Assembly: GCF_014202995.1 (NCBI RefSeq)
Contig: NZ_JACHIA010000002.1
Location: forward strand, 14,645-78,644
DNA: 64,000 bases
DNA from: Longimicrobium terrae
Lineage (GTDB): Bacteria > Gemmatimonadota > Gemmatimonadetes > Longimicrobiales > Longimicrobiaceae
Direction: 5' to 3'
Positions 40,664 to 50,005 of this stretch are shown one piece after another. Each line of letters opens with the position of its first letter. The first letter of the stretch is position 1. The notes beneath the pieces were generated by a model that saw only the letters and a list, made by a program, of their open reading frames with translations, was not told the origin of the DNA and searched no databases. The position numbers and the translations under genes were made by a program.

Positions 40664-42601
40664 CTACGCCTGGCTGAGGAAGTAGTCGCGGAAGTACGTG
40701 GCGGGAATGGTGCCCATCCGCATCAACCGCTCGTGGAACTCCTTGGCGGAGTACGCGGACCCGCGCGCCTGCCGGTAGGCGTCGCGCAGCTGCAGGATGG
40801 CGTTCTTGCCCAGGTTGTAGGTGATGGCCTGGGTGGGCCACTTGCTGTAGCGGTACATGGCCCGCTGTGCGCCTTCGCACACGGCGCGCGCGTCGGCGTT
40901 GGACTCCGCGGCCGCGCAGGCGCCGGGGTAGAAGTTGAAGTTGGCGGTAAAGTAGTCCACCGCCTCGTCGAACGTCATGCGCCCGGTGTGGATGCCCACG
41001 TCCACCACGATGCGCACGGCGCGCATCAGCTGGCCCTGCAGCTCGTACAGGTACTCGCCCGGCGTGTAGAACCCGTACGGCCGGTCGGGCGCCGCCTCGG
41101 CCATCAGCTCCTCGGCGTACAGGCCCCATCCCTCCGTGGCCATGGAATCCTCCCACATGGCGGACGAATCCTCCACCGCGCCGGGGGTGAGCCAGCGGAT
41201 GTTGCTGATGCTCTGGGCGTTCTGCGTCAGGTACTTGAAGTGCCAATCGTGGCCGGGAAAGCCTTCGTGAATCGCCGTATCCGCCACGGACGCGCGGTTG
41301 TTGAGCCGGAGCGCCGCGGCGTCGTTGCCGGTGGGCGTCAGGTAGAAGCGGCCCACGCCGGAGGTCTTGAAGGGCGGGGCGGGGTAGTACGCCGCGTCGA
41401 TGGTGCTGCGCAGCACGGGCGGCGTGGGATACACGTCCAGCCGGTAGTCCGCGGGGACGTCGAACAGCTGGTGGTCGCGGCCGTACTGCACGGCGCGGCG
41501 GCCGGCCTCCACGTACCACTGCAGCAGCTCGTCGTCGTTGCGCGGCGAGTCGCTGGCCAGGTGCTCCATGACGGCGCGGACGCCGGCGTTCTTTTCGTCC
41601 CGCGTCCCGAAGCGGATGGGCAGGTTCGCGTCTCGCGCCACCTGCTGCGCGACTTCGTAGATGCGGTTCTGGTACGTTTCCGTCTGCGCCCTGCCGTACG
41701 CGAACAACTCGGCGGCGGAGCGGGTTTCGCGCAGGTTGTTGCGCAGCCGCCACTCGTACTCGCGCTCGCCGATGGCAAAGCGGTCCTGCCGGTCATCCGC
41801 CGGATACATCGCCTGCAGCGCGTCGGCGAAGTCCGAGTACGCCTTGGCCGCGGTGCCGGCGCCGGCGCGGATCTGCACCGTCATCTCGCCGGCGAACGGC
41901 CGGTCGCCCAGCGCCTTTTCCGCCAGCTCCGGGAGCGTGTCCTGAAAGTATTCGGCGTTGCTGCGGCTTCCGGCGATTCCGTCGCGCTGCACCATGCGCC
42001 AGTCCGGCCGGTTTCCGCTCGCCAGCCCCGCGCGCAGGTTGGCGCCCGCGGCCTGCAGGTAGCCGGGAACGGCGTTCAGCCGCTCCAGCACGCGCATCCA
42101 CTCGTCGCGCGTGCCCAGCAGGCCGTTGCCGGCGTCTGTCATCTGCTGGATCTGCCAGTCCACGCCGCGGAATGGCTCGGCGACGTACGTGTCCACCGCG
42201 CGCTCGTGGTAGCGCAGGTCTTGGAGCTGGTGGATGATGAAGTCCAGCTGCGCGCCCAGCACCGCGTGGTCGATGCGCTCTTCCGGCGTGAGCGACTCGG
42301 GGCGGATGGCGTCGCGCGCGGCCTTGGCCTCGCGGTAGAAGGCGAGCTCGGCGGCGAGCGCCTCGGGGCGGTAGTCGCGCAGCTTTCCGTTGATGTCGGC
42401 CAGCTGCGGGCTGTACGCGTCGCCGCCCAGGTAGGTGGCGGTAACGGGGTTGTAGCGCAGCACGCGAACGAAGTAGCGGTCGCGCAGTTCGGTGAACGGC
42501 GAGGCGGGCCCGGCCTGCGCGGCGAGCCTTTCCAGCGAGGGCAGAATGCCAGCGAACAGCGCGGCGTGCGCGCTCTGCAGCACGAACGAGCGACGATCCA
42601 T
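40664..42601 (-). CDS. DUF885-family (putative metallopeptidase) exported protein
   Basis: A 645-residue member of the DUF885 family. The start MDRRSFVLQSAHAALFAGILPSL resembles a twin-arginine/Sec signal (double Arg then hydrophobic). Landmarks are the internal zinc-type motif IHEGFPGHDWHFKYL, the region SMATEGWGLYAEELM, and GRMTFDEAVDYF near the end. The HExxxH variant with a later Glu is characteristic of the family, which is related to thermophilic-type M3/M32 peptidases and is thought to cleave peptides in the envelope; activity is inferred. The ATG lies at the signal. A family B palindrome separates it from the upstream unknown gene. Confidence 0.9.
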   Translation of the reverse strand: MDRRSFVLQSAHAALFAGILPSLERLAAQAGPASPFTELRDRYFVRVLRYNPVTATYLGGDAYSPQLADINGKLRDYRPEALAAELAFYREAKAARDAIRPESLTPEERIDHAVLGAQLDFIIHQLQDLRYHERAVDTYVAEPFRGVDWQIQQMTDAGNGLLGTRDEWMRVLERLNAVPGYLQAAGANLRAGLASGNRPDWRMVQRDGIAGSRSNAEYFQDTLPELAEKALGDRPFAGEMTVQIRAGAGTAAKAYSDFADALQAMYPADDRQDRFAIGEREYEWRLRNNLRETRSAAELFAYGRAQTETYQNRIYEVAQQVARDANLPIRFGTRDEKNAGVRAVMEHLASDSPRNDDELLQWYVEAGRRAVQYGRDHQLFDVPADYRLDVYPTPPVLRSTIDAAYYPAPPFKTSGVGRFYLTPTGNDAAALRLNNRASVADTAIHEGFPGHDWHFKYLTQNAQSISNIRWLTPGAVEDSSAMWEDSMATEGWGLYAEELMAEAAPDRPYGFYTPGEYLYELQGQLMRAVRIVVDVGIHTGRMTFDEAVDYFTANFNFYPGACAAAESNADARAVCEGAQRAMYRYSKWPTQAITYNLGKNAILQLRDAYRQARGSAYSAKEFHERLMRMGTIPATYFRDYFLSQA

Positions 42602-42705
42602 CGGGGAGTCCGGGGTTGGGGTGCGCGCGAGTGGCCCCGCGCAGGAGTTGATCCTGCCATTTCGTGCCGCTCCGCACAAGTCCGGCGCGTGCTCCGTCTG
42701 TATGA

Positions 42706-42924
42706 ACTGCCGTTTCACAGGAGGTCACGGAGGGGCACGGAGGACACGGAGGAACAGCAACAGCAAGGCATCACACAGAGCAGCGGAGAAGCAGAGAACA
42801 GACGAATCATTGTTGATGTTGTCCGTTCTTTTCCTCTGCTCCTCTGCTGCTCTGTGTGAGGTTCTTCTGTTTCTTCCTCCGTGTCCTCCGTGCATCCTCC
42901 GTGACCTCCGTGTGAAACGGCAGT
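42706..42924. repeat. Long palindromic repeat, family B, copy 4
   Basis: 219 bp ending GTGTGAAACGGCAGT and starting ACTGCCGTTTCACAGGAGG. The centre AATCATTGTTGATGTTGTCC is shared with copy 3. The left arm has lost a few bases of the first 9-bp unit relative to the others. Confidence 0.93.
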
Positions 42925-42948
42925 TCAGCGGATGACGGAAAACGCGAA

Positions 42949-42975
42949 CGGGCCGGCGATGTGCTCGCCGGCCCG
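42949..42975 (-). terminator. Intrinsic terminator of following exported protein gene
   Basis: Stem CGGGCCGGCGA/TCGCCGGCCCG with a five-base loop, 27 bp past the stop at 43002. The T tract on the minus strand is weak (CGTTTTCCG). Confidence 0.75.
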
Positions 42976-43001
42976 CTCTCGTCCATCGACAGAAACCCGA
43001 A

Positions 43002-43988
43002 TCAGTGGTTGCCGTACACGCGCCCCGACTGGATCAGGCGCTGGCGCGCCGTGTTGCCGGGCACTGCGATGTGCGCCGCGGGATCGTACTCCTTGCCCAC
43101 CGCCGGGCTGCCCTGCGGCACCCAGATCTGCACGATCGTGTTCGTGTAGCCCTGCGGCAGGTAGCGCACGTAGTAGCCGTCCGGGTGCAGCGACCAGCGG
43201 CCGCTGGGCACCGCGCGGCTGCCCGGGCCCATGCCCACCGCGCCTGTCAGCACCGCCGCGGCTTCCAGCTGCTGAAAGCTGGCCGTGGGGTCCGCCAGCA
43301 GGGTGCGCAGCTGCGATTCGGCCTGCACCACCTGCCGCACCGGGCCCGGAACGCGGTCCAGCAGCGCGCCCATCTGGTCGCCAGGCACCAGGTCCAGCGC
43401 GCTGCGGTTCAGCGAGGCGATCTGGCGCGGCGTAAGCAGACGGCTCGCCACCGCCTTGTGCTCCGTGGACAGGTCCTCGAACTTGGCGCGCGCGACGATG
43501 GCCCACAGCAGCGTCTGAATGTCGTGCTGCTCGATCTCCGGATGCTGCACCGAGTTGCGGACAATGCTCATCACCGCGTCGTCGGCCGAGCCCTTGGGCG
43601 GCGCGTACAGGTAGCCGTCGCCGCCGCCGGGGCCGTGCGTCCCCGCGTGCAGGCAGTAGCTCTGGTCGTGCATCTCCCAGTAGCCGGGCTGCAGCACGAA
43701 CCCGCCGTTGGGCGTGCGCTGAAGCTGCAGCATGCTGCGCTTGGCCTCGCGCGGGGTGAAGTTGTCCAGCGAGTCCACCGCCCAGCGCGCGTCCGGCAGC
43801 GAGGTGCTGATGGGCTGGCTGCCGCCCACGAGCTGGTCTAGGCTCAGCCGCCCGCCGGCCACGCGGCCCACCGCGCCGCGAATGCGTCCGCCGATCTGGG
43901 CGGTGGCGGAATCCGTCACGGCCGCGCCCAGCGCGAGCGCCAACGTGGCGCGGACGGCGATTCTCTTGAAGCTGTTCCAGGATTGCAT
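43002..43988 (-). CDS. Exported protein of unknown function
   Basis: A 328-residue protein with a signal peptide (FKRIAVRATLALALGAAVTDSATAQ). The mature part has a Tyr/Gly/His-rich centre (LQPGYWEMHDQSYCLHAGTHGPGGGDGYLYAPPKG) and a C-terminal strand with WSLHPDGYYVRYLPQGYTNTIVQIWVPQGSPAVG, which suggests a beta-rich secreted domain. I recognise no family. The long upstream gap and its own terminator suggest a single-gene transcript. Confidence 0.78.
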   Translation of the reverse strand: MQSWNSFKRIAVRATLALALGAAVTDSATAQIGGRIRGAVGRVAGGRLSLDQLVGGSQPISTSLPDARWAVDSLDNFTPREAKRSMLQLQRTPNGGFVLQPGYWEMHDQSYCLHAGTHGPGGGDGYLYAPPKGSADDAVMSIVRNSVQHPEIEQHDIQTLLWAIVARAKFEDLSTEHKAVASRLLTPRQIASLNRSALDLVPGDQMGALLDRVPGPVRQVVQAESQLRTLLADPTASFQQLEAAAVLTGAVGMGPGSRAVPSGRWSLHPDGYYVRYLPQGYTNTIVQIWVPQGSPAVGKEYDPAAHIAVPGNTARQRLIQSGRVYGNH

Positions 43989-44132
43989 GACGGGATCTGC
44001 TTCGGATGTGAAAGTCACGGCAAGTCGCGGAATCCGGCGGCCGTGGCGGCGGCAGTTTAGCGTCCCCCGCCCGCCGGGGCCAGCCTCGGTTTCTCCTGCC
44101 CGGACACTGCTACGGACACGCGTTTCAGCTGG

Positions 44133-44167
44133 ATGGGCCGGCTCCCCACGCGAGGGTGCCGGCCCAT
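44133..44167. other. Hairpin in a 378-bp gene-free gap
   Basis: A 10-bp perfect stem ATGGGCCGGC/GCCGGCCCAT with a 15-base loop is the only structure I see between the exported protein (starts 43988) and the VOC gene (ends 44367). It could end a transcript or be a leader element. The rest of the gap shows no gene. Confidence 0.4.
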
Positions 44168-44366
44168 GATGATGCCATTCCGCCGCCCCGCGCGGGATGG
44201 GTAAACCGACCCAACTCCCCTCCCCGCCACCTTCCGCGCGAACTCGGGCTGGCATCGGCCGTTCAGGTTGATCGGATGCTGGATCGATCAGCCCGGAAGC
44301 CGCCAACATCGAGCCCGTCGTCCGTCACGCGGCGCATGTCGGCCGACGGCGAAACTGGATGGACGG

Positions 44367-45158
44367 TCAGCGGGAGGTGCGCTGGAGGATGGAGAACGCG
44401 GCGCCCTGCGGATCCTGCATCGTCGCGAACCGGCCGACGCCCGCCAGCGGCTCCGGCCCCACCAGGCGGACGGCGCCCATCTCCTCCGCGCGCCGCAGAT
44501 CGCCTTCCACGTCGGTGACGGCAAAGAACGGCATCCAGTGCGGCGGAATGCCGTCCATCGACTGCGCGAGCCGCAGCATTCCCGCCACCGGCTCGCCATC
44601 GCGAAGAAACAGGGTGTAGGGCACGGGGCCGCGGGTGAACGTGTCCGCGGTCCATCCCAGCAGGCCGGTGTAGAAGCGCTCCGCCTTGGCCAGATCGCGC
44701 GTGGCGAGCTCGGTCCACGTGGCCGCGCCGGGCTCGTCGCGCACCTCGGCGCCGCGGTGCTCCTTTGCCTCCCACAGCGCGACGGTGGCGTGAGAGGGAT
44801 CGGTCAGCAGCACCATCCGCCCCTCGTCCATGACGTCGAAGGGCTCCGCCAGCAGCGTGGCGCCGAGTTCAACAGCACGCGCGGCGGCGGCTTCGGCGTC
44901 GTCCACGGCCAGGTAGCTGAGCCAGGCGGAGGGCACGCGCTCCATCTTCTGCCCCGGATCGAGCGGGTAGATGGCGGCCGCGGCGCGCCCGTGCAGTTTC
45001 ATCCGCAGATAGACGTCGCCCTCGTCGGGGCCGAACTGGGTGCGGTCCGTGGTCCAGCCGAACAGCGCCGTGTAGAAGCGCTCCGCGACGGCGAGGTCGT
45101 TGGCGCCCATGTCGAGCCAGCAGAACGAGCCGGCGGGGTACGCGTTGATGACGGGCAT
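44367..45158 (-). CDS. Two-domain VOC (glyoxalase-fold) protein
   Basis: 263 residues forming two tandem VOC domains. Each opens with a strand and a helix on Phe-Tyr (GSFCWLDMGANDLAVAERFYTALFGW; ATWTELATRDLAKAERFYTGLLGW), continues with a Gly-rich hairpin and ends in DPxxA...L/I (TDPSHATVALWEA; QDPQGAAFSILQ). Members bind metal and a small substrate (dioxygenase, glyoxalase or resistance roles). The two-domain form with W/F in place of His metal ligands is common in hydroxylase-type 27-kDa antigen relatives. The specific reaction is unknown. ATG 45158 fits the first strand. Confidence 0.92.
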   Translation of the reverse strand: MPVINAYPAGSFCWLDMGANDLAVAERFYTALFGWTTDRTQFGPDEGDVYLRMKLHGRAAAAIYPLDPGQKMERVPSAWLSYLAVDDAEAAAARAVELGATLLAEPFDVMDEGRMVLLTDPSHATVALWEAKEHRGAEVRDEPGAATWTELATRDLAKAERFYTGLLGWTADTFTRGPVPYTLFLRDGEPVAGMLRLAQSMDGIPPHWMPFFAVTDVEGDLRRAEEMGAVRLVGPEPLAGVGRFATMQDPQGAAFSILQRTSR

Positions 45159-45206
45159 GTGCAGTCGGTAGATGAGGATCGGTGCGAAGGGGCGGAGACC
45201 GCGGGG

Positions 45207-45572
45207 GGCCCCCACCCGGGCCGGCACCACCGGCCCACCCTCCCCCGAAAAAGACCGGGGGAGGGTTGGGGCTCGGCGGAAAATCCAGTGCGTGGAGCGA
45301 AGAGGGGTCGCGTGAACGGATCTCGTTGAGCGAATGAATCCGCCGCGCCGACGGTGGAGAGTTCGGTGCGTGGTGCGAAGACCGGTGCGTGCGCGAAATC
45401 CGTTGAGCGAATGAATCCGCCGCTCAAACAGCGGGAACCCCCGACACGGCGCTATTCGCGCGCCGTTCGGGGCTTCAACCGCGTTCGGGATGCAGACGAA
45501 TCTGCCGTATGCTCCCTCTCCCACATCCGTTCGTGGGAGAGGGTCGTCGTGCGCAGCACGCGGGGTGAGGGC
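45207..45572 (+). repeat. Mosaic intergenic repeat, family A, copy 5 (with duplicated module)
   Basis: Has the first hairpin module, then the ATGAATCCGCCGC module twice (45333 and 45412), the GTTCGGGGCTTCAAC stem and the two terminal hairpins. The duplication makes this the longest copy. Confidence 0.9.
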
Positions 45573-45668
45573 CCCAGCCGTCCGCCGCGCCACCCTCCGC
45601 AGCACGAACGGATGTAGTCGTCGGGCCAGTCCGCTATCCGTACAGATGCCGACATCACCGCTCATCCA

Positions 45669-46661
45669 TCACCCCGTCACCGCGCGCCGCAGCCTGTCGC
45701 GGATCCCCGCCCACGCGCCGCCGTCCGGAACCGGATCGACCAGGATCGCGTCCACGCCCGCCTCATCCATCTCATGCAGCGCGGCGTACAGGCGCGCCGC
45801 GTATCCCGCGGGATCGGCAGGCATGCGGATCACCGGCCCGAGGCGCGCGTCGTCCACCGGGGCCAGCAGGAGCGCGCCCACCCGTCCACCCGCCTCCGCG
45901 GCGCGGCGCAGGGCCTCCGCGCGGCCGTCGCGCGGCAGCATGCGCAGCGGCGCGCGCGGGGCGTAGTGGCGGTCCATCATCCCCGGCGAGGGGCGCGCAG
46001 CCTCGCCCCCCGGCTCCGCCGCCGGGAGCGCGACCTCGCCCACCACGCGGCGCAGTTCATCCACCGAAACGCTCCCCGGGCGCAGCAGCGTCGGCACGGC
46101 GGACACCAGGCTGACCACGGTCGATTCGATGCCGACCGGGCAGGGGCCGCCGTCCAGAATCAGATCCACGCGATCGCCCAGCCCGCGCTCCACGTGCCGC
46201 GCGGTGGTCGGCGACACCTCCGTGGAACGGTTTGCGCTCGGCGCGGCGACGGGGAGCCCGGCCGTGCGCAGCAGCGCGTGCGCCACGGGATGCGCTGGCA
46301 CGCGAAGGGCCACGCTGGGCAGCCCCGCCGTCACCGCGTCCGGCACGCCCGCGCGCTTGGGAACGACGAGCGTCAGCGGCCCGGGCCAGAACGCCTCCGC
46401 CAGCCGCGCCGCCGCCTGCGGCCACGCCGCGGCCAGCGCCCGCGCTCCCTCCGCGTCCGCCGTGTGCACGATGAGCGGGTTGTAGCCGGGGCGCCCCTTG
46501 GCCGCGTAGATCCCCGCCACCGCGGCCGGGTCCATCGCGTGCGCGCCGAGCCCGTACACGGTTTCCGTCGGGAACGCGACCAGCCCGCCGCGCCGCAGCA
46601 CCTCCGCCGCGCGCGCCAGGATTTCCGGCTCCGGCGCGGCGGAATCGACCGGGACGATCAT
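45669..46661 (-). CDS. L-threonylcarbamoyladenylate synthase (Sua5/YrdC/YwlC)
   Basis: A 330-residue full-length Sua5. The YrdC domain (about 10-200) has FPTETVYGLGAHA, the nucleotide/threonine motif AAKGRPGYNPLIVH, WPGPLTLVVPK, APSANRSTEVSPTTARHV and GIESTVVSL. A Sua5 C-terminal domain (about 230-330) follows after the linker SPGMMDRHYAP. It makes threonylcarbamoyl-AMP from threonine, bicarbonate and ATP for the t6A37 modification of ANN-reading tRNAs. It works with TsaB/D/E, which are not in this window. ATG 46661 gives the usual N-terminus. Whether the short (TsaC) or long form is meant changes the symbol; the long form is seen. Confidence 0.97.
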   Translation of the reverse strand: MIVPVDSAAPEPEILARAAEVLRRGGLVAFPTETVYGLGAHAMDPAAVAGIYAAKGRPGYNPLIVHTADAEGARALAAAWPQAAARLAEAFWPGPLTLVVPKRAGVPDAVTAGLPSVALRVPAHPVAHALLRTAGLPVAAPSANRSTEVSPTTARHVERGLGDRVDLILDGGPCPVGIESTVVSLVSAVPTLLRPGSVSVDELRRVVGEVALPAAEPGGEAARPSPGMMDRHYAPRAPLRMLPRDGRAEALRRAAEAGGRVGALLLAPVDDARLGPVIRMPADPAGYAARLYAALHEMDEAGVDAILVDPVPDGGAWAGIRDRLRRAVTG

Positions 46662-46880
46662 CCGCCCGTCCGCCGGCCGCGGTGGAAACAGATGGTGCTC
46701 ATGAAGCCATCTGTCACACGGCGGAACCCCCCGTCCGCCGCGCCGATCCACGGTTCCCGGAGCGGGCGGATGGATGCCGCCGGAACGGCACGGGGGTTGC
46801 CTGACCACCTGCCAGAGCGCGTCGGCGGGGGCCGGCGCAAGAAGGCACGGCTCCGCGCCCGAGGGATACTGGAGGACCCG

Positions 46881-47189
46881 ATGTGGATGTTCATGACCGC
46901 GCTCTGGGTGGTGATGCTGCTCGCCCCGCTGGCACTGCTGGTGGCGCTGCTCCCCGCCGGGCGCGACTGCCCCCGGTGCGGAGGTGAAACCATTCTGCTG
47001 CGCACGCGCATGCTCCTGGCCGCGCGCCGCTTCTTCGGCCGCCGCTGGTGCACGGCCTGCGGATGGGAAGGCGTGATGCGCGCCGGGTCCAATGCGCCGG
47101 TCCCGGCGCTGGCCCACGCGGCCGGCCCGCACGAAGAAGCGGACGATGACGCGGTGTGGCGCCCCGAGCGCAACGACACGCTCTTCTAG
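46881..47189 (+). CDS. Small membrane protein with zinc-ribbon
   Basis: A 102-residue protein. The ATG has GGAGGA just upstream. One membrane helix (FMTALWVVMLLAPLALLVALL) is followed by a zinc-ribbon with two cysteine pairs, CPRCGG and CTACGW, spaced by a basic stretch (RTRMLLAARRFFGRRW). The last third is acidic and polar. It probably sits in the inner membrane with the ribbon in the cytoplasm. Function unknown. A perfect terminator follows 22 bp later. Confidence 0.75.
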   Translation: MWMFMTALWVVMLLAPLALLVALLPAGRDCPRCGGETILLRTRMLLAARRFFGRRWCTACGWEGVMRAGSNAPVPALAHAAGPHEEADDDAVWRPERNDTLF

Positions 47190-47211
47190 TCCGCGCTCCA
47201 TCCCGTGAAGC

Positions 47212-47248
47212 AGACGCCCGGCCCCCGCGAACGGGGCCGGGCGTCTTT
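47212..47248 (+). terminator. Intrinsic terminator between convergent genes
   Basis: A 14-bp perfect stem AGACGCCCGGCCCC/GGGGCCGGGCGTCT with a seven-base loop, then a TTT tract. It ends the zinc-ribbon gene, and the converging M16 gene stops at 47252. Confidence 0.88.
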
Positions 47249-47251
47249 CGT

Positions 47252-48574
47252 TCATCCCTCTTCCGCCATCCCGCCCACCACCACGCGCACCGTCCGCTCC
47301 GGCGCAAAGAAGCGCTCCGCCACGCGCAGCACGTCTTCCGCCGTCACCGCCTCCACGCGGTCCGCGTACGTTTCCCAGTAGTCGTCCGGCAGTCCGTACG
47401 CCTCCAGCGTCACAAAGCGGCCCGCCACGCCGCTGGGCGTTTCGAACAGGCGGGGGAGCGACAGGATCATGGCGTCCTTGGCGCGGCGAATCTCCGCGTC
47501 GGGCACCAGCCCCTCCGTCATCCGCCTCATCTCGCCGATCATTTCGCGCAGCGCATCCGCCGTAACCCCCACGTCCACCGCGGTTTCGGCGGACCACCCG
47601 CCGGTGACCACGCCGGGCTGAAAGGACGAGCGGGCGCCGTACGTCCACCCCTTGTCCTCGCGCAGGTTGGCGCCCAGGCGGCCGGTGATGGTGGAGCCGC
47701 CCAGGACGTAGTTGGCCACGGAGGCCGCGAACCAGTCCGGCGAACGGCGGTCCAGCCCCACGCCCACGATGCGGATCTCGGACTGCGCCGCGTCGTCCCA
47801 CGGCACCAGCACCAGCTTGCCGGCGCGCGGGGGGAGCTCCGTTCCCGCGGGGTACGTGATGGCGGGCGGCGCCCCGCTCCACGCGCCGAACGCCTCGTCC
47901 AGCAGGCGCTTCAGCTCCGCCGTGTCAAAGTCGCCCGACGCGACCAGGAACGCGCCCGTGGGCCGGTAGAACCGCTCGTGAAAGTCCGCCAGCACCTCGC
48001 GCGGCACGCCCGCGATCCCCGCCGCCGTGCCGAACGCGGGAAGCCCGTACGGGTGGTCCGCGCCGAACACCTCCAGCGCCGCGCGGTCTTCCGCCACGTT
48101 GGCCGGCTCGTCCTCGCGCCCGACGATGGCGTCCAGCGACTCCGCGCGCACCCGCTCCACCTCGCGCTCCGGAAACGACGGGCGCAGAAGGACGTCCGCC
48201 AGCAGGGTGATGCCTTCCGCCAGCGTTTCCGTCAGAAAGACGGCTTCCACCTCGGCGTAGTCGTGGCCCACGCTGGCGCTGACGGCCGCACCCAGCCCGT
48301 CCAGCCGCTCGGCCAACTCATCCGCCGAATACGTCGTCGTCCCCTCCGTCAGCAGGTGGCCGACGAGCGACGCCGTCCCGGGATGCTCCGCGGGATCGCC
48401 CGCGCTGCCCGCGGGGAGCGCGAGGCGGATGACCACCTGCGGCACCGTGGCGCGGGGAGCGGCCACCACGTGCAGCCCGTTGTCCATGGTCCACCGTTCC
48501 GGGCGCGGCACGCGGGGGCGCGGCGGTTGTCCGGGAACCGGGGCGGGGAAGAAGGGGATCGTTTCAGGCTGCAT
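47252..48574 (-). CDS. M16-family peptidase subunit, non-catalytic
   Basis: A 440-residue M16B protein that lacks the zinc signature: where active members have HxxEH the sequence reads GHLLTEGTTTYS, so catalysis is unlikely. The N- and C-terminal M16 folds are otherwise intact, including GASDFDTAEL-like GDFDTAELKRLLDEAFG and the R/Y pocket segment LREDKGWTYGARSSF that binds substrate. It probably pairs with the active subunit encoded immediately upstream (11-bp overlap) to form an alpha/beta clamshell as in mitochondrial-type processing peptidases. Confidence 0.92.
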   Translation of the reverse strand: MQPETIPFFPAPVPGQPPRPRVPRPERWTMDNGLHVVAAPRATVPQVVIRLALPAGSAGDPAEHPGTASLVGHLLTEGTTTYSADELAERLDGLGAAVSASVGHDYAEVEAVFLTETLAEGITLLADVLLRPSFPEREVERVRAESLDAIVGREDEPANVAEDRAALEVFGADHPYGLPAFGTAAGIAGVPREVLADFHERFYRPTGAFLVASGDFDTAELKRLLDEAFGAWSGAPPAITYPAGTELPPRAGKLVLVPWDDAAQSEIRIVGVGLDRRSPDWFAASVANYVLGGSTITGRLGANLREDKGWTYGARSSFQPGVVTGGWSAETAVDVGVTADALREMIGEMRRMTEGLVPDAEIRRAKDAMILSLPRLFETPSGVAGRFVTLEAYGLPDDYWETYADRVEAVTAEDVLRVAERFFAPERTVRVVVGGMAEEG

Positions 48575-49880
48575 CGCGCACCTCCTCGTCTTCTTCTTCC
48601 TCGCCGGGGATGACGACCAGCGTGGCGGCGCGGTCGGGCGACAGATACGTCGCGGCGACGCGCTGCACGTCCGCCGCGGTCACGTTGGCGTAGCCGTCCA
48701 GCACGCCGTGGATCGCATCCGCGTCGCCCAGCACGGTGGCGGCATAGGCGAGGGTGTCCGCGCGCTCCTCCATCGTGGCCAGTTCGGAAACCAGGTCGCG
48801 GCGCACGCGGCGGATGGCGCCCGTGACCTCCGCCTCCGTCACGCCGTCGCGGATCACGTCGTCCAGCACCTGGCGTACGGCCTGCTCCAGCGCCTGGGGT
48901 TCGATCTCCGACCGCGCGGTGCCCACGATCCCGAACAGGCCGCAGAGCGCCGTCGGGTACAGGTAGCTGTCGATGTCCTGCGCCAGCCTCCCGTCGCGGA
49001 CCAGTGCGCGCTGCAGGCGGGAACTGTCTCCATCCGCCAGCAGATAGGCGAGCACGTCCAGCGCGATCCAGTCCGGCGTGCCGTAGCCGGGAACGGCGAA
49101 CGCCTGGTGGACGCGGGGAAAGCTGACGTCGTCCTCCATCTCCTCGCGCACGCCGCCGGGCGAGGCGGGAAGCGGCGGAGCGGGCTGCGTTTCCAGCACG
49201 GGGCCGGCGGGCAGGTCGCCCAGGTACTTTTCCGCCAGCTCGAACGCGCGCTCCGGGGCGATGTCGCCGGCAAAGACGAGCACCGCGTTGCCGGGGGTGT
49301 AGTACGTCTGGTAGAATTCGCGCGCGTCATCCAGCGTAATCTGCTCCAGGTCGCGCATGTAGCCGATGGTGGGCCACGAGTACGGATGCGCGTCGGGAAA
49401 GAGCAGTTCGTGCAGGCGCTCGTCGGCCATGCCGTACGGGCGGTTTTCGTACACCTGCCGGCGCTCGTTCATCACCACGCCGCGCTGCAGCTCCAGCACT
49501 TCGCCGGTGAGGATGGGAAGAAAGAAGCCCAGGCGGTCCCTTTCCAGCCAGAGCGGCACTTCCACCGCGTGGGTGGGGACCGTTTCGTAGTAGTTGGTGC
49601 GGTCCAGCCAGGTGGTGCCGTTGTTGGTGCCGCCCACCCGTTCCAGAACGTCGTCAAAATGCCCCTTGGGGGCGTGCTGCGAGCCCTCGAAGAACAGGTG
49701 CTCCAACAGGTGCGCCAGTCCCGTGCGGCCCGGGCGCTCGTCGCGCGAGCCGGCGCGGAACATCAGGTGGACGGTGACGATGGGGGCGCCGCTGTCCTGG
49801 TGCGCCACCACGCGAAGCCCGTTGCCCAGCACGCGCGTGGTGCTGGGGATTCGGATGCTGGATGAGATGGATGTGCTCAA
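48564..49880 (-). CDS. M16-family zinc metallopeptidase, catalytic subunit
   Basis: A 438-residue M16B peptidase with the inverted zinc motif HLLEH (in GLAHLLEHLFFEGS) and the downstream Glu (VVMNERRQVYENRPYG). The C-terminal half carries the typical YxxxxLxxG-like segment (VLAYLLADGDSSRLQRALV). There is no signal peptide, so it acts in the cytoplasm or is exported by another route. Its stop overlaps the start of the non-catalytic partner by 11 bp, which indicates translational coupling and a heterodimer. The acidic tail EEEEDEEV is unusual. Confidence 0.95.
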   Translation of the reverse strand: MSTSISSSIRIPSTTRVLGNGLRVVAHQDSGAPIVTVHLMFRAGSRDERPGRTGLAHLLEHLFFEGSQHAPKGHFDDVLERVGGTNNGTTWLDRTNYYETVPTHAVEVPLWLERDRLGFFLPILTGEVLELQRGVVMNERRQVYENRPYGMADERLHELLFPDAHPYSWPTIGYMRDLEQITLDDAREFYQTYYTPGNAVLVFAGDIAPERAFELAEKYLGDLPAGPVLETQPAPPLPASPGGVREEMEDDVSFPRVHQAFAVPGYGTPDWIALDVLAYLLADGDSSRLQRALVRDGRLAQDIDSYLYPTALCGLFGIVGTARSEIEPQALEQAVRQVLDDVIRDGVTEAEVTGAIRRVRRDLVSELATMEERADTLAYAATVLGDADAIHGVLDGYANVTAADVQRVAATYLSPDRAATLVVIPGEEEEDEEVRDAA

Positions 49881-50005
49881 CGCTATGCCGTTCTTGATTT
49901 TGCGGTCCTTGATCGCACGTTGCCCCGCGTCGCGGGACGCGCCAATCTAACACCCGGCCCACGGATGCGCCTGCCCGCGGCGCGCGGCCTGCACTCCCCC
50001 GGAGC

